Source: Candidatus Helarchaeota archaeon
GTDB taxonomy: Archaea > Asgardarchaeota > Lokiarchaeia > Helarchaeales > HEL-GB-A
DNA: 25,138 nucleotides
Reading direction: 5' to 3'
NCBI GenBank assembly: GCA_013375405.1
Contig: JABXJU010000042.1
Coordinates: 1-25,138, forward strand
Shown in pieces: positions 13,585 through 21,321 of the stretch (the first letter of the stretch is position 1; every line of letters begins with the position of its first letter). A program made the translations under genes and the position numbers. The notes under the pieces were generated by a model that saw only the letters and a program-made list of their open reading frames with translations, was not told the DNA's origin and made no database searches.

Positions 13585-15642
13585 ATGAATAATAAGACAC
13601 AAACATATGCAATTTTAACGATTAGTATTATAACATATTTTCTAATTGAGTCCTTTTATAATACCTGTTTATATGTCAATAGCTTATTATTTGTTAATTT
13701 AGAAGTAATTCTCCAAAAATATCATTGGCTCATCTTTTATATTTCCGTAATTTTAATCATTTTAATTGTTTTTGGCTCTAAACTTATTAAAAGCCAATAC
13801 AAAATCCTTTCTTTAGTATTCGTTATTGTGGCTTTTCGCCTACTATCACAATTCTTTATTAGTCCGGAATTCTATCTTTTTACGAATTTAGTCTTACTAT
13901 TAACAACCCTCCTGTTCTTTTTGGAGATATTTCTTGTCTTTCGAAAGGTTAGCTTTTTGAATGATTATTTCCTTATCCTTGGTGGGATTATTCTCGGTAT
14001 TAGCATTAATTATGCATTTTATCTAGTAAATCTATCCTCTTTTTTAACTTCTGAACTTACCAAGCTCCCATTTACTTTCGCATTTGCCGCATTGTTGATT
14101 TATTTTAATTATCTGTTATTTCCTCCTACCTTTCAAGAAAAATATCGAGTTGAATCAGGCGAGGTTAATAATAGTACTCCCCTAAAGAACCTTAACATCT
14201 TTCACTCTCTAGTGTTAGGAATACTCTTTTTCTTCACTTTGAATTGGTTTCTGAATCCGACCGCCTTATCCGCTTACGACACATTAAATATGAGTTATAA
14301 CAATTTAATATCCACCCTACCATTTAATTGGATATCGTACGGCTTTACTCACTACATCTTTATAATTCTAATTTCGATTTGCATTAGCTTCTTCCTGGTT
14401 CAAAAAATATTTTCGTTAAATAATCCAAAATCCTTTAAAAAAATACTATTAAGCTTCAGTTCAATAACTTTTCTTCTTAATAGTCTTGCATTTCTGTTCC
14501 TCGAGCAGGATTTAACCATTTTTTCAACTATCTATTTAGTTATTCTAACCTTTTGTGGTGTCTTCACCATCTTTCTTTATACCGCATTTTTTTTTCATAA
14601 TTACTCTCTTAAAGGAGGCCCCAAAGCGTATATTGGGATGTTCGTATTCATCCTTGGACTAATTCTCTCTATCATCGTCCAAATTCTAATTTCTTGGGTG
14701 CAATATGGTTCTTTTCTATATACAATCACGGCTCTCGCCTTATTGTGTTTCCCGATCTTTACATTTGTAGGATTCAAAAATATTGGTATGACCCTCAAAC
14801 ATAAAGTACAAAAAATCTATTCAAACAAACATTATGGTTTTTTATTTTTATTAATTTTAGTAATTAATTGTAGTGGCTTCGGTATCTTACTAGGTACTCG
14901 AAGTATCACCCAGCCTTCTGCCGGAAATCCGACTTTTCTAGTCTATAACATCCATAATTGCGTAGGAGTAGATGCAAAATTCGATATAGATCGCATTATC
15001 AATATCATCAAAGCTGAAGATCCTGATATAGTAGGTTTGAATGAAGTAGATCTCGGTTATGTTAAAACGGGGTGGGTGGACCTCCCCTCCTATTTCGCTC
15101 ATAAGTTGAACATGTACTATTATTATGGCCCAACTTTTTATAAACATTATGGAAACTTAATTTTGAGTAAATTTCCCATATTAGAAGCTGAAACTTTCGC
15201 CCTTCCAGTTGTTGTCGCTGGTGCGGAGCCAAGAGCTGTCACTAGAGCAGTATTCAATATTAATTCCCAGAATTGGACAGTTTACATTACCCATCTCTCC
15301 ACCAAACACAATGATCGCCTTGCCCAGGTTGATTATACCTATTCAAACTCAGTAGTTTCTATTATTAATAGATCTGCATTTAATTATGTCGTGTGGATGG
15401 GTGATTTTAATTTTGATCCTAATTCTACTGAATATTCAATGCTAAATGCGAGTGTTAATAAATTCAGAGACACCTATCCCTTCCTCAATCCAGACCCTGG
15501 ATATACTGGTGGCTTCGATGATAATGCAGTTCCTCATCGCCGAATAGATTATATCTTATGTTCTCCCGACCTCGTTCCAACCGAGTGCAAGGTGATTTGT
15601 TCTATCGCCTCGGATCATTGTGCAGTTGTTACGAAATTTTAA
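13585..15642 (+). CDS. Polytopic membrane protein with C-terminal endonuclease/exonuclease/phosphatase domain (CWH43-like architecture)
   Basis: Residues 1-440 hold about 13 hydrophobic segments (for example 8-30, 47-65, 98-120, 128-150, 205-225, 254-275, 312-338, 348-370, 376-397, 415-437). Residues 450-685 form an EEP (exonuclease/phosphatase/sphingomyelinase) domain with the usual catalytic set: Asn455 in YNIHN, Glu487 in LNEVD, His570 in YITHLS, Asp607/Asn609 in GDFNFDP, Asp655 in RIDYIL, and Asp677/His678 in SDHC. The metal and phosphoester site is therefore complete. Placing an EEP domain after many membrane helices recalls CWH43/PGAP2-interacting protein of GPI-anchor lipid remodelling, which has similar length (human form about 700). 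A lipid phosphodiesterase acting at the membrane surface is plausible. Ribosome binding is weak; the start is the first ATG after an AT-rich stretch. Confidence 0.78.
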   Translation: MNNKTQTYAILTISIITYFLIESFYNTCLYVNSLLFVNLEVILQKYHWLIFYISVILIILIVFGSKLIKSQYKILSLVFVIVAFRLLSQFFISPEFYLFTNLVLLLTTLLFFLEIFLVFRKVSFLNDYFLILGGIILGISINYAFYLVNLSSFLTSELTKLPFTFAFAALLIYFNYLLFPPTFQEKYRVESGEVNNSTPLKNLNIFHSLVLGILFFFTLNWFLNPTALSAYDTLNMSYNNLISTLPFNWISYGFTHYIFIILISICISFFLVQKIFSLNNPKSFKKILLSFSSITFLLNSLAFLFLEQDLTIFSTIYLVILTFCGVFTIFLYTAFFFHNYSLKGGPKAYIGMFVFILGLILSIIVQILISWVQYGSFLYTITALALLCFPIFTFVGFKNIGMTLKHKVQKIYSNKHYGFLFLLILVINCSGFGILLGTRSITQPSAGNPTFLVYNIHNCVGVDAKFDIDRIINIIKAEDPDIVGLNEVDLGYVKTGWVDLPSYFAHKLNMYYYYGPTFYKHYGNLILSKFPILEAETFALPVVVAGAEPRAVTRAVFNINSQNWTVYITHLSTKHNDRLAQVDYTYSNSVVSIINRSAFNYVVWMGDFNFDPNSTEYSMLNASVNKFRDTYPFLNPDPGYTGGFDDNAVPHRRIDYILCSPDLVPTECKVICSIASDHCAVVTKF

Positions 15643-15698
15643 ATATTTATAAAGAAAATATGAACCAACAACGAAATTAAAACGGAGTTGAAAGAAAA

Positions 15699-15926
15699 TT
15701 GAGTACTATTAAGGAATATCTTAAAGAAGCATTCAATCAGCCAGACGTAAAGGGGATAAAATTATTATTTTCTTTGGCTTTGAGTGATAGCTACGTCCTA
15801 GAGAAGAAAGATTGGAACATTGAATTTCTTGATGATGGTTTAGTGGCAACAAAGAAAGGGACTCTTAATACCAATGTGATTGCCTACAGTGGACGATTGA
15901 GCTATATCCATCTAATCAAAAAATAA
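15699..15926 (+). CDS. Small orphan protein of 75 residues
   Basis: The coding signal is modest. A TTG start at 15699 is preceded by ACGGAG about 12 bases upstream, and no in-frame ATG exists nearby. The product has no membrane segment and no cysteine. It has a helical front (STIKEYLKEAF) and a strand-rich rear (WNIEFLDDGLVATKKG), which looks like a real soluble fold. It follows the membrane EEP gene by 56 bases and ends just before a T tract. I recognise no family. It could belong to the same transcript as the EEP gene. Confidence 0.5.
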   Translation: MSTIKEYLKEAFNQPDVKGIKLLFSLALSDSYVLEKKDWNIEFLDDGLVATKKGTLNTNVIAYSGRLSYIHLIKK

Positions 15927-15940
15927 AAGACCCCTATATA

Positions 15941-15953
15941 ATTTTCTTTTTTT
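15941..15953 (+). terminator. T-rich tract ending the longin-EEP-orphan gene group
   Basis: ATTTTCTTTTTTT lies 15 bases after the stop of the 75-residue gene and is the kind of U-rich signal used for archaeal termination. A perfect 7-bp hairpin (CAATCTT/AAGATTG, 15954-15971, loop CGAA) follows directly. The next gene has its own ribosome binding site after a further 110 bases. Confidence 0.42.
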
Positions 15954-16082
15954 CAATCTTCGAAAAGATTGGCTTCGTTATTCAAAGGTCCTTGCAAATT
16001 TACACCTACCAAGTATCTGACTTCACCATTTTAATATCTGTTATTATGAGATTATAAGTAACACAATTTGGTGATGAGTTTA

Positions 16083-16397
16083 ATGATAATATATGTCGTG
16101 ACTGTATATGTAAAACCTGAGCATGTGGACGCGTTCATCGATGCAACCATTGAAAACGCACGCAACACTCGAAAGGAGCCAACTAACATAAGATTTGACG
16201 TGCTTCAAAGCACTGATGATCCAACTCGATTCACCTTATATGAAGTGTATAAGGAAGGTGGTGTTGAGGCTCATAAAACGACGGACCATTATAAAAAATG
16301 GCGTGAAACCGTTGCAGAGATGATGGCTAAACCACGTGAAGGGAACAAACATAAAAATATAACCCCAGATACTGAAGCAGGTTTTTCGTCTAAATAG
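16083..16397 (+). CDS. ABM-fold (antibiotic biosynthesis monooxygenase / LsrG-like) protein
   Basis: This small dimeric ferredoxin-like alpha/beta-barrel protein has the full family pattern: IIYVVTVYVKPEHVDAF (strand and helix), then ENARNTRKEPTNIRFDVLQS with the typical RFDVLQS strand, RFTLYEVYKEGGVEAH (strand with Glu, then helix), and HYKKWRETVAEMMAKPR. Family members are monooxygenases or isomerases such as LsrG. Among the candidate starts TTG 16068, GTG 16071, ATG 16074 and ATG 16083, I chose 16083: the product then begins right before the first strand, as in relatives (about 100 residues), and GGTGATG lies six bases upstream as ribosome binding site. It is 10 bases ahead of an iron-type alcohol dehydrogenase gene, a pairing that suggests a shared carbonyl substrate. 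The substrate is unknown. Confidence 0.82.
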   Translation: MIIYVVTVYVKPEHVDAFIDATIENARNTRKEPTNIRFDVLQSTDDPTRFTLYEVYKEGGVEAHKTTDHYKKWRETVAEMMAKPREGNKHKNITPDTEAGFSSK

Positions 16398-16407
16398 AGG
16401 CTCTAAT

Positions 16408-17574
16408 ATGCAATTTGATTTATTATCAACACCTTTGATCTTCTTTGGATCAGGAAAAATACAAAATATCGGTGAAATAATCAAAAATTTTGGGTCAAGG
16501 GTACTTATAGTTGGTAGTGAAAGTGCTTTAAAATCAACTTCTCTCAATCAGATTTTAGCAGATCAAACCATCGATTTTACTACATTCATTGTTAAGGGCG
16601 AGCCGACCATTGAATTAATAGATCGTGGTGCTGCTGAAGGGTTAAACTTTAAGGCACAAGTGGTAATTGGGTTAGGAGGAGGTAGTGCATTAGATGCTGG
16701 TAAAGCCATTGCAGGTCTTATGACCAATGGCGGATCTGGACGCGATTATATGGAAGTAATTGGAAAAGGCTTAAAAATTATGAAACCTGCTTCCCCATAT
16801 ATCGCCGTTCCGACCACTGCCGGAACAGGAACTGAAGTAACAAAAAATGCAGTAATTAAATCTCCCGCGGATGGATATAAAGCAAGTATTCGAAGCCCAT
16901 TACTTGTTCCGAAGATTGCGCTCATTGATCCGTCATTAACGCTTTCAGTTTCTCCGAAGGTGACCGCTAGCACCGGTCTTGATGCTCTGACACAATTAAT
17001 TGAAGCATATACATCGAATAAATCTCAGCCTGTAACAGATGCCTTAGCACTAGTAGGTATCCAGAAGGCTAAAAATTCTCTTCTAACTGCCTATCGACAT
17101 GGCGACAACCTTTCCGTTAGAGAAGACATGGCTCTAGCTGCTCTACTAAGCGGTATATGTTTGGCTAATGCTGGCTTAGGTGCGGTACATGGCTTCGCCT
17201 CTCCATTAGGAGGTTTATTCCCTATTCCTCACGGGGTCGTTTGTGCGGCACTTCTTGCATCGGTGGTAGAACAAAATATCCAAGAATTGAAAAATAAAAG
17301 CCCTAATGCCCCTGTGCTTGCAAAATACGCAAAGCTTGGAGAATTAGTCGCAGAGAAGCCCCTTACCAATAATCAAGATGCCTACCAAGGTATCATAAGA
17401 TATTTAAAAGAACTTACTGAATCACTCAAAATCCCCTCCTTCTCAGAATTCGGGGTAACAGAGGCAGATCTTCCAAGAATCATCGAAAAAGCAAAAAAAT
17501 CATCTAGTATAAGATATAATCCAATTGCGCTTACTGACGACGCCCTCCACAAGATTTTAAGCCAAGCGTTATAA
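16408..17574 (+). CDS. Iron-type (group III) alcohol dehydrogenase with a substituted metal ligand
   Basis: This 388-residue cytosolic NAD(P)-dependent dehydrogenase has the Rossmann-like nucleotide site IGLGGGSALDAGKAIAGL (87-104) and the segment YIAVPTTAGTGTEVTKNAVI (131-150) that lines the cofactor pocket. Metal-site positions are Asp192, His261 (GAVHGFASPLGG) and His275 (FPIPHGVVCA). The fourth position, normally His in DALTHxIEAY, is Gln196 here (DALTQLIEAY). Related enzymes with Gln at this place exist, so activity is not excluded, but the preferred metal may differ. It probably reduces or oxidises an aldehyde, alcohol or alpha-keto compound; the substrate cannot be named. GAGG sits five bases before the ATG, and the ABM gene ends 10 bases upstream, so the two are co-transcribed. 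Confidence 0.9.
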   Translation: MQFDLLSTPLIFFGSGKIQNIGEIIKNFGSRVLIVGSESALKSTSLNQILADQTIDFTTFIVKGEPTIELIDRGAAEGLNFKAQVVIGLGGGSALDAGKAIAGLMTNGGSGRDYMEVIGKGLKIMKPASPYIAVPTTAGTGTEVTKNAVIKSPADGYKASIRSPLLVPKIALIDPSLTLSVSPKVTASTGLDALTQLIEAYTSNKSQPVTDALALVGIQKAKNSLLTAYRHGDNLSVREDMALAALLSGICLANAGLGAVHGFASPLGGLFPIPHGVVCAALLASVVEQNIQELKNKSPNAPVLAKYAKLGELVAEKPLTNNQDAYQGIIRYLKELTESLKIPSFSEFGVTEADLPRIIEKAKKSSSIRYNPIALTDDALHKILSQAL

Positions 17575-17584
17575 CATAATTCCA

Positions 17585-18286
17585 GTGTTTACCTTGAAAA
17601 ATAATGAAAACCCTGTGCAGCAGACGTGCCAAGAAGTACTTCCAAGCTTATTACAGATGCAAACAGATTTAGAGGAATTATTTAGCCTTATCAAAATTAA
17701 TTTTAAAGAAAAATTGATAACAATAGATGAAGTCAAAACATCGAGGCCTAAAGATGGAGTTGAACAAGTTCATCAGTTTATCAATAAAGTCCTTAGTGCT
17801 ACAGAGGAACTCTCCACAATAAATGTTTTAATAAATTATAGAGAATTTGGAGATATTCTAAATACTACAATTCCTTTATTTCACTCTCTACTACAGTTAC
17901 TTTCTACAGATTATCCGATGTTTTATCGTGAAAGTCATCGTCTCTTAAAATATTATTGGGCAATTCGATATGTAGTTGCCCGCTTTGAACTAGAATCGAT
18001 TCCCGAATTTATTGGCAATCAAATCCCGTTTTTCAATATGCCAGATATGCTTTTTGATTTCATTGAACAACTGAAAAATGGACCCAAACCAGTTGAGATT
18101 CTTGCTGAAGTTGATTTACAAGTAAGAATTGATAAAAGCCTACCATTATTGATTTCAAGAGGACCAGATGAAATTCGTTTATCTGTTTTAGGTGAAAAAT
18201 TTTTAAAAGTCCATTCGCTATCGGATTTTTATTGCTATTATTTATATGAGTTCGACGAACTGTTCAATTCGACACCAAAACATTAA
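17585..18286 (+). CDS. Unrecognised helical protein, 233 residues
   Basis: No family was recognised. The sequence is soluble and mostly helical. An acidic/amphipathic front (QTDLEELFSLIKINFKEK) is followed by aromatic-rich helices (HRLLKYYWAIRYVVARFELE). A C-terminal part with strand-helix-strand pattern (VDLQVRIDKSLPLLISRG, IRLSVLGEKFLKVH) might be a small winged-helix or unrelated alpha/beta unit. The GTG start lies 10 bases after the alcohol dehydrogenase stop with only CCAG upstream, so translation may be coupled to the upstream gene; a TTG at 17594 is an alternative. It ends head to head with a minus-strand orphan. Confidence 0.6.
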   Translation: MFTLKNNENPVQQTCQEVLPSLLQMQTDLEELFSLIKINFKEKLITIDEVKTSRPKDGVEQVHQFINKVLSATEELSTINVLINYREFGDILNTTIPLFHSLLQLLSTDYPMFYRESHRLLKYYWAIRYVVARFELESIPEFIGNQIPFFNMPDMLFDFIEQLKNGPKPVEILAEVDLQVRIDKSLPLLISRGPDEIRLSVLGEKFLKVHSLSDFYCYYLYEFDELFNSTPKH

Positions 18287-18296
18287 TTTTGAGCCA

Positions 18297-18302
18297 TTTT
18301 TT
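18297..18302 (+). terminator. Short T tract between convergent genes
   Basis: Six T residues lie 11 bases past the stop of the 233-residue gene and just before the end of the oppositely oriented gene. Termination is suggested by position only. Confidence 0.3.
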
Positions 18303-18306
18303 CAAC

Positions 18307-18894
18307 TTATCGGCTTATATATTTTCCTAAAAGATTTTTCGTGGTCTGTTTCAAGGCATCGTCATGGACGACCCCTGCAATAAATTCCAAAAAGCAGAGA
18401 TTGTAAATCAATGCAATATTGGGCTCATTCCTTTCAAATGAGTTCCCTGTAAGAGTTTTAAAATCAGCTTCAAATTGTTCAGCATCTTTATTTTCCCCAA
18501 GTTGATTTCGTAATCGTTTTTTAATTTCTTGGAGCTTTTTCTTAAAAATCTGGTCTCGAATATCTCCTAACAAATCTCCAATTAGAAATGTGACAATGAG
18601 ATGATATGCTCGTTCTTCCTGATCTATGTGTGATATTCGCTCTGTAAACGATTTAAAGACATCATCAATCCTGAAGTTGAAATAAGTTCTTAATTTATCT
18701 AAATAGTCCTTATATTTCCCAGCTATAATATCTGAAAGATCTTTGGCTAAAAGAGAGATAAATTGCCGAATTGCCTTCCCTGAAGATTCCACACGAATTC
18801 GCTGGTCTTTCGTCCGGTCCATAATTATATCTTCTGGTTTATAGAATTGCTGGCGGACTAAAAATTCGAGAATTTCTAAAAGTTGGGACTCCAT
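18307..18894 (-). CDS. Unrecognised helical protein, 195 residues
   Basis: No family was recognised. The chain is soluble and almost all helical, with charged amphipathic stretches such as FKKKLQEIKKRLRNQLGENK (coiled-coil-like, about residues 117-136) and a tail ending in TTKNLLGKYIS. It could be an adaptor or a small helical-bundle regulator; the sequence gives no catalytic motif. The ATG is preceded by GTGTGAA, not a convincing ribosome binding site, and a TATA-like box lies about 29 bases upstream, which would fit a leaderless message. It lies on the same strand as the membrane pyrophosphatase gene, 88 bases beyond that gene's stop, which is too far for tight coupling. Confidence 0.6.
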   Translation of the reverse strand: MESQLLEILEFLVRQQFYKPEDIIMDRTKDQRIRVESSGKAIRQFISLLAKDLSDIIAGKYKDYLDKLRTYFNFRIDDVFKSFTERISHIDQEERAYHLIVTFLIGDLLGDIRDQIFKKKLQEIKKRLRNQLGENKDAEQFEADFKTLTGNSFERNEPNIALIYNLCFLEFIAGVVHDDALKQTTKNLLGKYISR

Positions 18895-18918
18895 TTCACA
18901 CTAAAAAAGAAGAAGGGA

Positions 18919-18928
18919 ATATAAAAAT
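18919..18928 (-). promoter_or_regulatory. TATA-like box for the 195-residue gene
   Basis: On the minus strand this reads TTTTTATATT, centred about 29 bases before the ATG. That is close to the usual archaeal TATA-to-start distance, so transcription could begin at or next to the start codon. No clear BRE is seen. Confidence 0.33.
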
Positions 18929-18982
18929 GATAGTAATTATACAAAAGAGATCTGCTTTCTTTCTAAGAAAAAGAGGGATTTT

Positions 18983-21136
18983 TTAGTAGATTCCTGGAAA
19001 GATGAGAACGATTAACGAAAAATTGACGAATAATGGGAAGAAGGTCAGGCCCATATTATTAATGGTGGTAACAAAACTACCTAAACTCGACCCTGCCGTA
19101 TCTTTACAAGGATCTCCGACAGTATCTCCGATTACCGCTGCTTTATAGGCTTCAATCGTTGCTGGATTAGTTTTCTTCCGTAAGGTTTTCCTATATTTTT
19201 TAGCGTTATCCCAAGAGGCGCCTGCAATATTCATGAAGATTCCAAACCCACCCGCTACAAATGTGGCTACAATTAAGTAGGCTGCAAGAGTTATTGGACC
19301 TAACGTAAGCCCTACCAGAATTGGCATAATTATGATTAAAAGTGAGGGCCATATCATATTTTTCAAAGCGGAAACTGTGCTGATATCCACACAGCGTGCA
19401 TAATCTGGCTGTTCCTCACCTTCTAAAATCTTTTTGGTTCTAAATTGGTGCCGCACCTCTTCAATTATAACACCTGCCGTTTTTCCAACCGCTTTCATCA
19501 ATAAAGAAACGAACATAAATACCGTAATTACTCCTAAAATCCCACCTACAGCAATTCTGGGATCGCCAAGATTGATAATCGGTTGATAACCAGGGATAAT
19601 CGGCTCTATCGCGCCTCTTAAAAGTACTAAAAATGCAAAAATCGTAACAAATCCAATCGTAGTCCCGGATATTATGGAAAAGCCCTTGGTTAAGGATTTT
19701 GTACTGTTTCCAGTCGCATCCAGCTTATCAATAGTATCTCTAATTTCTGGTGGCATTTCAGCCATCTCAGCGATACCACCCGCATTATCTGCAATTGGAC
19801 CAAATCCATCCATCGACAAGATAATACCCGTGCCACTCGTCATTCCAATTGCCATAAGAACAATGCCATAAATCCCAGCAGTAACATTAAACTCTGCGCC
19901 GAAATCTTTCACAAAACCCATATCAATCCCGAATGCAATACCACATCCATACGCTCCTAGTAACAAAACGACGATACACGCTAAAGGAATAAAAATCGAT
20001 CTTAAGCCATTTGCCAAACCTGTTATTATGTTTGTAGCTGCTCCCGTTTCTGAAGCTTTTGAAATGTCTTCAACAGTTTTAGAATTGAATCCGGTATAAT
20101 TTTCGATAATTTTTCCTAAAACTAGGTTTGCTATAATACCTAAAATAGCAGCGATCATTAAATAAACTGAGTTGAAAAGAAAATAAACAATTATTATATA
20201 TGCAACTGCTACTATTCCACTACTTAAATACAAACCTCGATTTAAAATTCTCCATGCATCATCTCCCTTTTTCGTCCACATTACAAAGTAATAGCCGACT
20301 ATAGTTGCAATTGCAGCTATACATCTAATAACAAATGGAAAGAATACAATTTCAATTCCGATTTGTGAAGGGGCCAATGTAAAAATTGCGAGTCCAAGTA
20401 TCATTGAGGATAAAATTTCAGATGTTAATGTTTCATATAGGTCTGCACTTCGTCCAGCACAATCCCCTACATTATCACCAACTGCATCAGCTATTACTGC
20501 TGGATTCCGAGGATCATCTTCGGGAATCCCTGCTTCTACCTTCCCTACAATATCTGCCCCAACATCTGCCCCTTTCGTGTAAATTCCCCCTCCCAACTGT
20601 GCAATAACTGATGTAAATGAGGAACCAAAAGCACAACCCACGATATTTATCAAGACAACATTCAGGGTCATTCCTACCCCATAATAAAATATTGTGAAAA
20701 CAATAATTATTTGAATAATATTTACTCCAAAAACTAACATCCCCATGATGGAACCCCCTTTAAACGCTGTTCGCATAGATGGAATTAAACCGCGCTTGGC
20801 GGCTAGAGTAACTCGGACATTTGTTCGCGTGGCGAGATCCATTCCAATAAAACTCGCGGCTAAGGAAGTAACCGTTCCAACTACATAGGAGAGCGCGACC
20901 CATCCATTAAGCGCAAAACCAATAATCACTGCAAGAACTGCTGCGATAAGCAAGATCGTCCTAAATTCACGTTTTAAATAAGCTTTTGCACCAGCCCGTA
21001 TATGTTTATAAATTTCATTTTCCTTTCCATCACCCGTGGAAAGTTTTTTTATTTGAAACCATAAATACGCGGCAAATAAGATTGAAATAACGCCACCAAT
21101 CGTTCCGATTATTAAAAATAATACCGTTAAATCCAT
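18983..21136 (-). CDS. hppA: Membrane-bound proton-translocating pyrophosphatase, K+-independent type
   Basis: This 717-residue integral membrane enzyme hydrolyses pyrophosphate and pumps ions across the cell membrane. About 16 hydrophobic segments are visible. The substrate site is complete: GADVGADIVGKVEAGIPEDD (189-208), DPRNPAVIADAVGDNVGDCA (208-227), SMDGFGPIADNAGG (441-454), and C-terminal GDTVGDPCKDTAGSSL. The segment GNSTKSLTKGF has Lys480 and Thr483, the residues that in characterised enzymes (Lys460/Thr463 numbering) mark potassium-independent proton pumps; known sodium pumps are potassium-dependent. The start has GGCTGATG about eight bases upstream. It is transcribed alone, back to back with a sugar symporter gene. 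It could save ATP by using pyrophosphate from CoA-ligase and biosynthetic reactions. Confidence 0.96.
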   Translation of the reverse strand: MDLTVLFLIIGTIGGVISILFAAYLWFQIKKLSTGDGKENEIYKHIRAGAKAYLKREFRTILLIAAVLAVIIGFALNGWVALSYVVGTVTSLAASFIGMDLATRTNVRVTLAAKRGLIPSMRTAFKGGSIMGMLVFGVNIIQIIIVFTIFYYGVGMTLNVVLINIVGCAFGSSFTSVIAQLGGGIYTKGADVGADIVGKVEAGIPEDDPRNPAVIADAVGDNVGDCAGRSADLYETLTSEILSSMILGLAIFTLAPSQIGIEIVFFPFVIRCIAAIATIVGYYFVMWTKKGDDAWRILNRGLYLSSGIVAVAYIIIVYFLFNSVYLMIAAILGIIANLVLGKIIENYTGFNSKTVEDISKASETGAATNIITGLANGLRSIFIPLACIVVLLLGAYGCGIAFGIDMGFVKDFGAEFNVTAGIYGIVLMAIGMTSGTGIILSMDGFGPIADNAGGIAEMAEMPPEIRDTIDKLDATGNSTKSLTKGFSIISGTTIGFVTIFAFLVLLRGAIEPIIPGYQPIINLGDPRIAVGGILGVITVFMFVSLLMKAVGKTAGVIIEEVRHQFRTKKILEGEEQPDYARCVDISTVSALKNMIWPSLLIIIMPILVGLTLGPITLAAYLIVATFVAGGFGIFMNIAGASWDNAKKYRKTLRKKTNPATIEAYKAAVIGDTVGDPCKDTAGSSLGSFVTTINNMGLTFFPLFVNFSLIVLIFPGIY

Positions 21137-21250
21137 ATTAATTCATCAGCCTACCAATCAATTTTGGTTCTTTTTACAATCGAGTAATTGACCCATCTTA
21201 AAAAGTTTTTTATGAACGAATATCTTGCTGATGGTCTGTAGCTGAACATT

Positions 21251-21258
21251 AATATAAG
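21251..21258 (+). promoter_or_regulatory. Candidate TATA box for the symporter gene
   Basis: AATATAAG lies in the 185-base gap between the divergent pyrophosphatase and symporter genes, about 67 bases before the ATG at 21322. Nothing else is recognised in the gap. Confidence is low because AT-rich matches are frequent here. Confidence 0.25.
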
Positions 21259-21321
21259 CGTTTTACCACATTTTCTCATTCTCAAATAAGATTTACCTGA
21301 AGAAAAAAAGATGGAATCCTA

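Noticed and set aside
15954..15971. Hairpin CAATCTT/AAGATTG as a bacterial-type terminator
   Set aside because: The T tract lies before, not after, the stem on the plus strand; I assign termination to the T tract alone.
20386..20607. Plus-strand open frame rich in His, Leu and Gln
   Set aside because: It is antisense to the conserved substrate site of the membrane pyrophosphatase.
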